This document shows, piece by piece, positions 1-7,762 of a DNA stretch of 64,000 nucleotides. The notes below the pieces were generated by a model that ran no database searches, was not told where the DNA came from, and saw nothing but the letters and a program-made list of their open reading frames with translations. The first letter of the stretch is position 1; each line of letters begins with the position of its first letter. The position numbers and the translations under genes were made by a program. The stretch lies in contig NZ_CP029562.1 in the NCBI RefSeq assembly GCF_004136315.1, positions 1,860,001 to 1,924,000 on the forward strand. The letters run 5' to 3'. Source of the DNA: Mesorhizobium sp. Pch-S (lineage in GTDB: Bacteria; Pseudomonadota; Alphaproteobacteria; Rhizobiales; Rhizobiaceae).

Positions 1-2
1 GC

Positions 3-55
3 GGCTCTGGCGCCGTGACTATGCCGAGCAGACGCCGCCAAACTCCGCCAGAGCC
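3..55. repeat. 10-bp inverted repeat with 33-nt spacer
   Basis: GGCTCTGGCG at 3-12 is the exact reverse complement of CGCCAGAGCC at 46-55, and it is followed by TTTTG. It could be the end of a transcript entering from the left edge. The loop is long for an intrinsic terminator. No gene is seen in 1-205. Confidence 0.4.
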
Positions 56-164
56 TTTTGGACCGCGACATTTGGATCGAGTGCATATGCCAATCCACCT
101 GGAGCATTTTGTAGCCAAGTGGAATCACTTGGCGTTACAAAAATGCGACGAAAACAAAAACTTG

Positions 165-203
165 GAGCGTTTCCGCGTTTCCGTGAAAAACGGAACCGCT
201 CTG
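165..203. repeat. GAGCGTTTCC palindromic intergenic element, copy 1
   Basis: The stretch starts GAGCGTTTCC and ends GGAACCGCTCTG, with inner arms TTTCCGT and ACGGAA that form a hairpin. It lies 3 bases beyond the stop codon of the minus-strand aldolase at 206. Related copies occur at 4399-4457, 24643-24695 and 43310-43411. The upstream bases 117-164 (AAAATGCGACGAAAAC region) are AT-richer and may belong to the same element. It may act as a 3' end for the aldolase transcript. Confidence 0.65.
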
Positions 204-205
204 GT

Positions 206-898
206 CTAGCGCCGGTGCGCGTTGCCGCCTTTGCTTTCCTCGTTGGGCGCGAGGCCGTAGCTCATGCGGCGCATCTGCTCGATGACACGCTCCATCTCGT
301 CCTCGGGCAGGATCGGCGGTTCGCCGAGCGTCAGCGCCTGGACATACATGTGCGACAGCGTCTCCACCTCGATCGCCAGCCACAGTGCTGCTTCGAGCGT
401 GGTGCCCAGCGAAATCTGGCCGTGCTGGCCGAGCAGGCAGGCGAGCCGGCCTTCCAGCGCAACCAAGGCATGATCGGACAGCGCCTGCGTGCCGAAGGTG
501 GCGTATTTCGCGCAGCGTATGGTCGAGCCGCCGGCGACACCGGTCATGTAATGGAAGGCCGGGATCGTCTTGTGGTGGCAGGCTAGCGTGGTGGCATGCA
601 CCGAATGGCAGTGCAGCACGACATTGACGTCCTGGCGGTTGGTGAGGATGTCGCGGTGGAAGCGCCATTCCGATGACGGCATGCGGCCGGCATAGCTGCC
701 GTCGAAATCCATCGACACGATATCGTCGGCCTCCATGATTTCGTAAGGCATGCCCGATGGGGTGACCAGGAAGCCGTTGCCCGAGCGCACCGAGAGATTT
801 CCGGCGGTGCCCTGGTTTATGCCGCTGGAGTTCATGCGCCGGCAGATCGAGACCATCTCCTCGCGCAGGGCCCTGTCGCTGCTGGTTGCTTCACTCAT
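206..898 (-). CDS. Class II aldolase/adducin family protein (fuculose-phosphate aldolase-like)
   Basis: This 230-residue protein has the length and active-site set of zinc-dependent class II aldolases such as FucA, which split a ketose-1-phosphate into dihydroxyacetone phosphate and an aldehyde. GNLSVR is near residues 33-38, the catalytic Glu is E77 in SSEWRFH, and the zinc His residues are H96 and H98 in HCHSVH and H159 in GQHGQ. The start ATG at 898 has GGAG nine bases upstream. An in-frame extension to 1102 would overlap rhaI and has no such site. It is the last gene of the rhamnose-type operon. Since RhaD already supplies the rhamnulose-phosphate aldolase, this enzyme may act on another sugar phosphate; its substrate is inferred only from the family. 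Confidence 0.85.
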   Translation of the reverse strand: MSEATSSDRALREEMVSICRRMNSSGINQGTAGNLSVRSGNGFLVTPSGMPYEIMEADDIVSMDFDGSYAGRMPSSEWRFHRDILTNRQDVNVVLHCHSVHATTLACHHKTIPAFHYMTGVAGGSTIRCAKYATFGTQALSDHALVALEGRLACLLGQHGQISLGTTLEAALWLAIEVETLSHMYVQALTLGEPPILPEDEMERVIEQMRRMSYGLAPNEESKGGNAHRR

Positions 899-1001
899 TG
901 TCCACTCCACATGAAAAGCTGCTGCACCGGCACCCGGCGGCCTGGCCAGGATTGAGCACCGGTCGAAAGGCGATGCACTCGGGCATGGCGACCGCTCCGG
1001 C

Positions 1002-2291
1002 TCAGACGATGCCGCCGCCGGCGGCTGCAATGGCGGGCCGCTCGGCCGCGACCTTGCCGCGATAGCCACTGGCGCGATAGGCGGCGACCGGATCGATGGC
1101 ACCGCCCCGCTTCAGGCGCGCCATGGCCAGGATCGGCTCGACGTCGGTGCGGTAGGCCGCCTTCAGGGTCTGTGTCGCCATCAGCGCATCGTTCGTTTCC
1201 TGGAAACCTTCCAGCGCCTTGCGGTCGACCAACAGCGCCGCCGCATAGGCGCGCTGCACCTCGATCGCCGACAGCATCAGGCTCTCGATCGGGTCGGTGA
1301 CGTTGTGGCTCTGGTCGAGCATGTGCGCCGGCTGGAAATCGCTTGCGCCGTTGGTCTCGGCATCGACCAGTTCATTGAAGACGAGGAACAGCCGGTAGGG
1401 ATCGATCGAACCGGCATCGAGATCGTCGTCGCCATATTTGGAATCGTTGAAGTGGAAGCCGCCCAGCTTGCCGAACTGGATCAGCCGCGACACGATCATC
1501 TCGATGTTCACATTGGGCGCATGATGGCCGAGATCGACCAGGCAATAGGCCTTGTCGCCCAGTTCCCTGGCGATGATGTAGTTGGTGCCCCAGTCCTGCA
1601 CGACCGTCGAATAGAAGGCCGGCTCGTACATCTTGTGTTCGGTGAACAGCCGCCAGTCCTGTGGCAGCCCGGCATAGATCGCCTTCATCGCCTCGAGATA
1701 ACGTTCGAAAGCGCGTGCGAAATTGACCTGGCCCGGAAAGTTCGAGCCGTCGCCGATCCACACCGTCAGCGCCCTGGAGCCGATCGTCCGGCCGATCTCG
1801 ATGCATTCGAGATTGTGCTCGATCGCCTGGCGGCGCGCGCCGGCATCGGCATGCGACAGCGATCCGAACTTGTAGGAATGCTGCTGGCCTTGCGCATCCG
1901 AGAAGGTGTTGGAATTCATCGCGTCGAAGCCGAGGCCGAAGCGTGACGCCGCCTGCTTGAGCCGGTTCGGATCGGCCTTGTCCCAGGGGATGTGCAGCGA
2001 GACGGTTGGCGTCGCCCGGGTCAGCTGGCTGATGACGGCGCAGTCCTCGATCTTGTCGAAGACATCGCGCGGCTCGCCGGGTCCCGGGAAACGGGCGAAG
2101 CGCGTGCCGCCGGTGCCGACGCCCCAGGACGGGATCGCCACGCCGAAGACCTCGACCTTGTCCAGGATCGCGTCGACCGAAATGCCGCGCCGGTCGAGTT
2201 GCTCGCCGAGCACCGCATAGTCAGCCCTGAGCGCTTTCTCCCGCGCGGCATTGCTCTCCTCGACAACGTCCGCCGCGATCACTGTTTCCAT
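1002..2291 (-). CDS. rhaI: L-rhamnose isomerase, Rhizobiales/Pseudomonas type
   Basis: This enzyme interconverts L-rhamnose and L-rhamnulose, the first catabolic step after uptake. The 429-residue sequence matches the TIM-barrel isomerase family of P. stutzeri RhaI rather than E. coli RhaA. Metal-binding and acid/base residues sit in TEHKMYEP (E218, K220), DLGHH (D253, H256) and HFNDSKYGDDD (H280, D283, D288-290). The ATG at 2291 is preceded by GGTGAGGAGGACGAT, a strong ribosome site, which rules out the longer reading to 2354. The stop leaves a gap of about 100 bases before the aldolase at 898. With rhaK and rhaD it completes the isomerase-kinase-aldolase route. No rhaU mutarotase was found in the window. 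Confidence 0.93.
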   Translation of the reverse strand: METVIAADVVEESNAAREKALRADYAVLGEQLDRRGISVDAILDKVEVFGVAIPSWGVGTGGTRFARFPGPGEPRDVFDKIEDCAVISQLTRATPTVSLHIPWDKADPNRLKQAASRFGLGFDAMNSNTFSDAQGQQHSYKFGSLSHADAGARRQAIEHNLECIEIGRTIGSRALTVWIGDGSNFPGQVNFARAFERYLEAMKAIYAGLPQDWRLFTEHKMYEPAFYSTVVQDWGTNYIIARELGDKAYCLVDLGHHAPNVNIEMIVSRLIQFGKLGGFHFNDSKYGDDDLDAGSIDPYRLFLVFNELVDAETNGASDFQPAHMLDQSHNVTDPIESLMLSAIEVQRAYAAALLVDRKALEGFQETNDALMATQTLKAAYRTDVEPILAMARLKRGGAIDPVAAYRASGYRGKVAAERPAIAAAGGGIV

Positions 2292-2301
2292 ATCGTCCTC
2301 C

Positions 2302-3135
2302 TCACCATAGAAAAGCGCGCAGCAGGAAATCCGGCGTCGCGCCGTGCTCGGCATAAAGCTGCTGTCTTTCGACAGCGGTTGCGGTCTCGAGGATGCCGGT
2401 CGTCACCAGAGCGGTGCTCAACCCGGCCCCTCGCCCGCCGGCGATGTCGTGCTCGATGCTGTCGCCAACGCAGACGACACGGGCACGATCGGGATTACCC
2501 AGCAGCTTCAGCGCGGCCGCATAGATCTCGGCAAACGGCTTGCCGATCCATGTCAACGGCCCGCCGAGTTCGACATAAAGCTCGGCGATGCGACCGGCGC
2601 CGAAACGCGGACCGACCGACGTCAGCATGATCTTGTCGGGATTGGTGCAGAGGCAGACCACGCCGCGCGCCGCCGCGGGTTCGAGCAGGCGGCGGTAATG
2701 GTCGAGATCGAAGCGATCGCCCTCGCTGGCCGCAAGCAGCACGATGTCGGCGTCCGCTCCATTGTCGACCAGCGTCAGCGGCAATCCTTCGACCGCGGAA
2801 CGATCGCCGTCGCGCGCGACAAGCAGGCAGCGCACGGTCCTGCCGTCGCCGAGTGATCTGTGCAGGCTTTGCCAGGCGACCTCGCCGGAAGAGAGGAAAT
2901 GATTCCAGCTTCCGGGAACAAAACCCAGCTTTTCGAGCCGCACCTCATTGGGCGCCGAACGCTTGCCCGAATTGGACAGGAGCAGGGTCTGCTTGCCGGC
3001 CTGTTTCAGCTGCACCAGCGTCTCGACCGCGCCGGGATAGGGTGCGGTGCCGTCATGCAGCACGCCGAACTGGTCGAGGATGAAGACATCGAAGCGGTCG
3101 GCAAGATCGCGGATGCCGGAGAGTTCGCGCGTCAT
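2302..3135 (-). CDS. HAD-superfamily IIA hydrolase (TIGR01459-like)
   Basis: The protein has 277 residues and belongs to the NagD-like IIA branch of haloacid dehalogenase phosphatases. Motif I is ILDQFGVLHDG with the nucleophile at D21. The second Asp of the usual DxD is Phe (F23), as I recall for this subfamily, which raises doubt about ordinary phosphatase activity. Motif II is LLSNSGKR near residues 52-59 and motif III/IV is VGDSIEHDIAGGRGAG near 225-240. Its ATG overlaps the upstream kinase stop by one base (TGATG), so the two are translationally coupled. It ends 10 bases before rhaI. A role in clearing a sugar phosphate in this operon is a guess. Confidence 0.85.
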   Translation of the reverse strand: MTRELSGIRDLADRFDVFILDQFGVLHDGTAPYPGAVETLVQLKQAGKQTLLLSNSGKRSAPNEVRLEKLGFVPGSWNHFLSSGEVAWQSLHRSLGDGRTVRCLLVARDGDRSAVEGLPLTLVDNGADADIVLLAASEGDRFDLDHYRRLLEPAAARGVVCLCTNPDKIMLTSVGPRFGAGRIAELYVELGGPLTWIGKPFAEIYAAALKLLGNPDRARVVCVGDSIEHDIAGGRGAGLSTALVTTGILETATAVERQQLYAEHGATPDFLLRAFLW

Positions 3136-4472
3136 CACAGGTCCCCCACCGCCTGCAGGCCGCCCAAGGCAAGCCGCGCCGCACCGGCTGCCGCCTCGGT
3201 GGACCGGGCCGGCAGCAACGGAACCTGCAGTTCGCGCTGCCGTATCGCGCTCCATTGCGCATTGGCAGCGCCACCGCCAACGCTGCGCACGGAACGAAGC
3301 GGATCGGCGCCAAGCTCGGCAAGGCGGACAAAGCCCTGCCTTTCGATCGCCGCCATGCCTTCGAACATGGCCTTCAGGAAATCGGCATCACTGGCCGGGC
3401 GCGGTTCCAGCCGCGGTGGAAAGGTGGGATCGAAGACGGGGAAGCGTTCGCCCGGCTCCAGCAGCGGATAGAAGTCCAGGCCGGTCGAAACCGCCGGATC
3501 GATCGCCGCCGAGAGCCGGACGATCTCATCGCCGGGGAAAAAGTGCGAAAGCACCTTGCCGCCGCTGTTGGAGGCGCCGCCCGCAAGCCACATGCCGTTG
3601 ATGCGGTGGCTGTAGACGCCATAATCCGGCGCGAAGATCGGCCGGTCGCACAGCAGCTTCAGCGTCAGCGTGGACCCCAGCGCGGTGACGCCGTCGCCCG
3701 GCCGGTCGGCGCCCGTCGCCAGGAAGGAGGCACAGCCGTCGGTGGTGCCGGCAACGATCACCACCTCGTCGCCAAGCCCGAAGGCCCTGGCCATCTCGGG
3801 TGCGATAGCCTCCACCGGCGCACCGGGTGCGACGACGCGCGGCAGCAGGTTCATGTCGAGCCCGGTCGCAGCGATCCATTCCGGCCATAGCCGCTCGACC
3901 GGATCATAGCCCGTCTTCAGCGCGTTGTTCTCGTCGGAGGTGCCGAAATGGCCGGCGAGCCGCCCGGTGATCCAGTCAGCCTGGTGCAGGACCTTCGCGA
4001 TGCCCGGCACCGACTGGAACCGCAGTGCCTTGGCAAGCCCGGAGGTAGCACCATGCGCGCCGCTCTCGGCCGGGATGACGGCGCGAATGCGTGCCAGCAA
4101 TGCATCGTCCTCGACCCTGTCATTGTACATCAGCGGTGTAGCAAGCGGCTCGCCACCGGCAGTGACAGGCAGCAGTGTCCCGGAGGTGGCATCGACCGCG
4201 ATGGCATGCACGCTCGCCCGATCGATCCCGGCAAGCGCCTGCATCAGCGCACGCTCCACCGCCTTCCACCAGATCGCCGGATCGCGCGGATCAGATCCGA
4301 ATTCCGCGAGCCGGGCGGCACCCTGCGCCACGATATCGAAGGACGGCGTCATCGCCACCGCGCGGGCGCCGGACGTGCCGAGATCGATGCCAATGGCCAG
4401 AGCGTTTTCGCTTTCTTCGGAAACGCGGAGCTGCCCCGTTTTTTGCCGGAATTGCTTGAATGCGGTACCCAT
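3135..4472 (-). CDS. FGGY-family carbohydrate kinase with repeat-derived N-terminal extension
   Basis: This 445-residue sugar kinase carries the actin-like ATPase fold: phosphate-1 motif IGIDLGTSG at residues 27-35, VDATSGT near 100 and GGGAANAQW near 399. It presumably phosphorylates a ketose or polyol for the neighbouring aldolase at 4472-5527. Its ATG overlaps that aldolase's stop (TGATG), and its own stop overlaps the HAD start. FGGY kinases normally begin only a few residues before the phosphate-1 motif. Here residues 6-25 are encoded by a GAGCGTTTTC...GGAATTGCTT palindromic element (4399-4457) that is intergenic elsewhere in the window. I see no ATG or GTG between the element and the motif, so the extension is probably translated. 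Its substrate is unknown and differs in context from rhaK at 10272-11678. Confidence 0.87.
   Translation of the reverse strand: MGTAFKQFRQKTGQLRVSEESENALAIGIDLGTSGARAVAMTPSFDIVAQGAARLAEFGSDPRDPAIWWKAVERALMQALAGIDRASVHAIAVDATSGTLLPVTAGGEPLATPLMYNDRVEDDALLARIRAVIPAESGAHGATSGLAKALRFQSVPGIAKVLHQADWITGRLAGHFGTSDENNALKTGYDPVERLWPEWIAATGLDMNLLPRVVAPGAPVEAIAPEMARAFGLGDEVVIVAGTTDGCASFLATGADRPGDGVTALGSTLTLKLLCDRPIFAPDYGVYSHRINGMWLAGGASNSGGKVLSHFFPGDEIVRLSAAIDPAVSTGLDFYPLLEPGERFPVFDPTFPPRLEPRPASDADFLKAMFEGMAAIERQGFVRLAELGADPLRSVRSVGGGAANAQWSAIRQRELQVPLLPARSTEAAAGAARLALGGLQAVGDL
4399..4457. repeat. Palindromic intergenic element, copy 2, inside a kinase gene
   Basis: AGAGCGTTTTCGCTTTCTTC (4399-4418) followed by GGAAACGCGGAGCT matches the left end of the long copy at 43310-43411, and CGTTTTTTGCCGGAATTGCT matches its right end (CGTTTTCCTGGAATTGCTCC). 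The middle is missing. The element lies within the open reading frame of the FGGY kinase and is read without a stop on the minus strand. Confidence 0.65.
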
Positions 4473-5527
4473 CAGGCAATCTTCTTCTGGGCCTTGCGGG
4501 CAAGCTCCTGCCGGTACTTCTCCGCGTCCCAGTCGGTCAGTTGCCGATGCTCCTCCTCGGTCAGCACGCGGACCGGCGCATCGGCAGGAATGCGCGCCGT
4601 CACGTCGGCCAGGCAACGTACCATGGCGTCGGCGCCGGGGACTGCGTCGCCGCGCATCAACACGCCGATCCCCGGCCATAGGATCGCGACGGGTGCCGTG
4701 CCGAGCCGCGCGACGACGGCGGCGGCATTTTCATCGTCCCCTGCGATGACCGAACCGGCACCGAGGAAAATCACATGATCCGGATAGAGGCTGCCCTGGG
4801 CTGCAAGAGCCATGCTTTGCGGATCGGTCGCGACCGAATGCGCGACCTCGGACAAGGGCAACCGGTAGTCGGAACCAGCCATCAGTCGGGCCAGCCTGTC
4901 CATGTCCGGGCCGGGGGCAGCACGGGGGGCGATATGCAACCGCGCCTTGACGTCGTCCAGCAGCGCCTTGGCCTGCTCGACCGTTTCTGCGCCAACGACC
5001 AGACCGTGATTGGCGAGGATCAGCACATCCGGCCGGTTGCCGCTGCTTTCGGCAATGGCGAGCGCCAGCGGCAGGCCGGGCCGCGCATAGGGCACATAGG
5101 CCCAGTCGAGACCGGCCAGGCGGGAGGCGACCTGCTCGACGCAGTCGCCGCGCACCGCAAAGGCAATCGTGTCGACGCAATGGACGTGCAGCACGACACG
5201 ATGCGGCATCAGTGCATGCACGGTGGTTTCTATCGATGGGCGCAGGCCCGAGCCATTGAGTTCGGTGACGACGAATTGCTGCGCCTGTTCGGCGGCGGGG
5301 TCGACAGCCTCGACCGCAGCGATCAGCGGCGCCATCTCGACGGGCACCATGATGTCGCGCTCGGCAGCATGGGCGAGCCAGGTGCCGGAGGCCTTGATCC
5401 ACAGCGTGCCACCAACCTTGAGCGAGGTGTTGCCGCCGGCTCCCTGCGTCAGCAGAGGGTCGTTGCCGATATCGGCCGACAGGGTTTTCAGCGCGGCAAG
5501 CTCGGCTTGCCAATCGACCGCAGGCAT
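4472..5527 (-). CDS. Class II aldolase family protein, long form
   Basis: The 351-residue protein has an N-terminal class II aldolase domain. It shows GAGGNTSLK (29-37), the candidate catalytic Glu E100 in RPSIE, zinc ligands H114 and H116 in HVH, and H174 in NHG. About 110 further residues follow, ending in a helical tail (EEHRQLTDWDAEKYRQELA). The tail resembles the region after the aldolase domain of RhaD, so it may be a stand-alone counterpart of the RhaD aldolase half. The ATG at 5527 follows GGAAAGGATCGCGCC on the minus strand. It is one base-overlapped with the FGGY kinase and separated from the binding-protein gene by a strong hairpin. I infer kinase and aldolase act in sequence on one sugar. 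Confidence 0.83.
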   Translation of the reverse strand: MPAVDWQAELAALKTLSADIGNDPLLTQGAGGNTSLKVGGTLWIKASGTWLAHAAERDIMVPVEMAPLIAAVEAVDPAAEQAQQFVVTELNGSGLRPSIETTVHALMPHRVVLHVHCVDTIAFAVRGDCVEQVASRLAGLDWAYVPYARPGLPLALAIAESSGNRPDVLILANHGLVVGAETVEQAKALLDDVKARLHIAPRAAPGPDMDRLARLMAGSDYRLPLSEVAHSVATDPQSMALAAQGSLYPDHVIFLGAGSVIAGDDENAAAVVARLGTAPVAILWPGIGVLMRGDAVPGADAMVRCLADVTARIPADAPVRVLTEEEHRQLTDWDAEKYRQELARKAQKKIA

Positions 5528-5591
5528 GGCGCGATCCTTTCCCGTGTGTTCCCGAAGCCGGCCGGCAGGCGGACCGGCCGGCCTCGAAAAG

Positions 5592-5615
5592 GGGGGCGCG
5601 ATCGATCGCGCCCCC
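5592..5615 (-). terminator. Perfect 24-nt palindrome after the binding-protein gene
   Basis: GGGGGCGCGATC and its complement form an unbroken palindrome just past the stop of the substrate-binding protein, followed by TTTT on the minus strand. Such hairpins often cut or stabilise the transcript so that the binding protein is made in excess over downstream enzymes. A second GC-rich inverted repeat (CCGGCCGG) lies at 5561-5582. Confidence 0.65.
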
Positions 5616-5623
5616 ATTCAATC

Positions 5624-6733
5624 CTAGAAGTCGAAGTTGTTGATGTTGTCCTTGGTGAAGACGGTCGGCGCGCCGAGCAGGATCTCCGAGCCGTTGATGA
5701 CGGAGAGATCGCCCAGCTTGCCGGCCTTCACCGAGGTTGCGCCAGGCGCCAGCGTGCCGTCGGCGACGGCACGCAGCACATGGGCGGCTGCGTAACCGAG
5801 ATCGACCGGATTCCACAGCACCACCGACTTCACGCAGTCCGCCGCGACATAGGGCTTCATGGCGTTCGGCGTGGCGAGGCCGACGACCGCGACCTTGCCG
5901 CACTTCTTGGCCTGGGTGACGGCATCCGCCGCGGCCGGCGTGGCAACGCTGGTCATGCCGAAGACGCCCTTCAGCTCGTCGCCATATTTGTTGAGCAGCG
6001 TGTTGGTCTGGTTGAAGGAGAGGATGTTGTCCTCCTGCGCTTCCACCGTCTCCAGCCACTTCATCTTCGGATGGCACTTGGCCTGGTAGGCCGTCATTTC
6101 GGCGATCCAGCGCGCCTGGTTCGGCGTCGTGAAGGTCGAAGTGACGATGGCGAAAGCGCCATCCTCGCCGGCTTCCTTGGCCATGGAATCGACCATCGCC
6201 TTGGCGATGCCGTTGAACTCGGCCTGGTTGACGAACCACTGGCGCGCATCCGGCGTCGAGTTGGCGTCATAGCCGACGACGTTGATGCCGGCGGCCAGCG
6301 CCTTCTTCAGCACCGGCGCGATCGCCACCGGATCGTTGGCGGCGAACAGGATGCCGTCGACGCCGCTGGTGATGTAGTTGTCGATCAGCGTGATCTGGTC
6401 ATCGATGTTGGCCTTGCTCGGACCGTCGGTCTTGGCATCCATCGTGCCGATTTCCTTGGCCGCGTCGGCGATGCCCTTGGACGTGGCATTGAAGTAGCCG
6501 ATGCCGACCAGCTTCGGCACGTCGACGACCTTCAGCGTCTTGCCCTTGCGGTCAGGCGCGTTGGTCGGCGAGCCGCCATCATAAGGCTTGGCCGCAACCG
6601 TTGCCGGCGTCGCATCGCAGGCGAGCGGGTTGGTCGGCAGGTCGTCACCACCGGTCCAGGCGGCGGACTGGGCATGGCTGAGGCTTGTCGAGAACGACAA
6701 GGCCAGCAGTGCGCTAAGCACTCTATTACGCAT
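5624..6733 (-). CDS. Sugar ABC transporter periplasmic binding protein (CUT2 class)
   Basis: The 369-residue secreted protein would capture a sugar, presumably L-rhamnose, for the adjacent importer. A signal peptide spans residues 1-21 and is probably cut after SLSHA. The body is a type I periplasmic-binding fold of the Peripla_BP_4 group, with IDDQITLIDNYI and GVDGILFAANDP typical of ribose/rhamnose binders. GGAGG lies six bases before the ATG at 6733. The earlier ATG at 6739 touches the ribosome site and is less likely. A cysteine-containing N-terminal segment (residues 34-65) precedes the fold and is longer than in RbsB or RhaS. It follows the permease rhaQ by 63 bases, an unusual order because binding proteins usually come first. 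Confidence 0.87.
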   Translation of the reverse strand: MRNRVLSALLALSFSTSLSHAQSAAWTGGDDLPTNPLACDATPATVAAKPYDGGSPTNAPDRKGKTLKVVDVPKLVGIGYFNATSKGIADAAKEIGTMDAKTDGPSKANIDDQITLIDNYITSGVDGILFAANDPVAIAPVLKKALAAGINVVGYDANSTPDARQWFVNQAEFNGIAKAMVDSMAKEAGEDGAFAIVTSTFTTPNQARWIAEMTAYQAKCHPKMKWLETVEAQEDNILSFNQTNTLLNKYGDELKGVFGMTSVATPAAADAVTQAKKCGKVAVVGLATPNAMKPYVAADCVKSVVLWNPVDLGYAAAHVLRAVADGTLAPGATSVKAGKLGDLSVINGSEILLGAPTVFTKDNINNFDF

Positions 6734-6796
6734 TTTCATCCTCCAATTTTTCGTCCGGACACTGATGAGCGGCAGTGAAGGACGCTTCTCCCGTTG

Positions 6797-7752
6797 TTAT
6801 CGAGTGCCGCTCCTCTCGAAGAGGTTGCTGGCGAGGATCGCCAGGATCAGTACCGCGCCGATGAGCATGATGGTGCCGTCGCCCTTCACTCCGGCGAGCG
6901 ACAGGCCGTTCTTCAGCGCCTGAATGAGGCAAAGGCCGATCATGGTGCCGGCTATGGTGCCGCGGCCGCCGAAGATCGAGGTGCCGCCGAGCACCACCGC
7001 GGTGATGGCGTCGAGCTCAATGCCGGTGCCCATGTCGGAGCGCGTGGTCGAAACACGCGAGACGAAGATCACGCCGGCCACCGCCGCCGCGAAACCCGAT
7101 GCGGTGTAGAGGGCAAGCTTGGTCTTCTCCACCGAAAGGCCGGAAAAGCGGCTGGCGACCTCGTTGGAGCCGATGGCATAGACCGTGCGGCCCCAGCGCG
7201 TGTAGGCCAGGATGATCGAGGCGATGACCGCCGCCGCCGCCAGGATCCAGAGCTGCGTCGGCAGCCGAGCACCTCGCCCTGGCCGAGCACATAGAACCAG
7301 TCCGGATAACCGCGTACCGAACGCGCCTGGCTAATGCCTTCCGCCAGCCCGCGATAAAGCGCCAGTGTGGCCAATGTCGCGATCAGCGGCGGCACGCTGA
7401 AACGGGTGATGATCAGGCCGTTGCCGAAACCCGCCAGCGTGCCGACGGCGATCGCCGCCAGCGCTGCCAGGGGCAAGGGCAGGCCGATGTTCTGCCAGAA
7501 CACCCCGGTCAGGATCGCGGTGAGCCCAAGGATGGAACCGACCGAAAGATCGATGCCGCCGGTGGCGATGACAAAGGTCATGGCGATGGCGATGAGGCCG
7601 ATCTCGGTCATCAGCCGGCCCTGGTTGAGCAGGTTGGAGACGGTGAAGAAACGATCGGACTGGAACGACAGCACGATCAGCACAACGACCAGCAGCAAGG
7701 CCAGGAAGGTTTCGTGACGGAGCAGGGATTTCCAGTGAATGCGGTGGATCAT
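6797..7752 (-). pseudogene. rhaQ: Sugar ABC transporter permease with one-base frameshift
   Basis: Two reading frames together make one 318-residue BPD_transp_2 permease of the inner membrane. The first part (ATG 7752 to about 7267) holds TM segments and GGIDLSVGSILG. After GQGEVLG the frame breaks. The correct continuation, LPTQLWILAAAAV through FERSGTR, is in another frame that ends at 6797. The total of 956 bases is one short of a whole codon number, so a single base (probably one C of CC in the coding strand) is missing near 7262-7267. Either the permease is inactivated or the sequence has an error. Its partner permease lies 10 bases upstream. Confidence 0.85.
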
Positions 7753-7762
7753 CGGGGCGCCC

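Noticed and set aside
15..668. Several overlapping open frames before and within the first aldolase
   Set aside because: They are antisense or out-of-frame shadows in GC-rich DNA; the aldolase motifs lie only in the minus frame.
4775..6778. 667-codon open frame on the plus strand
   Set aside because: It is antisense to the binding protein and aldolase, has no family motifs and a skewed Arg/Gly/Asp composition typical of antisense frames.
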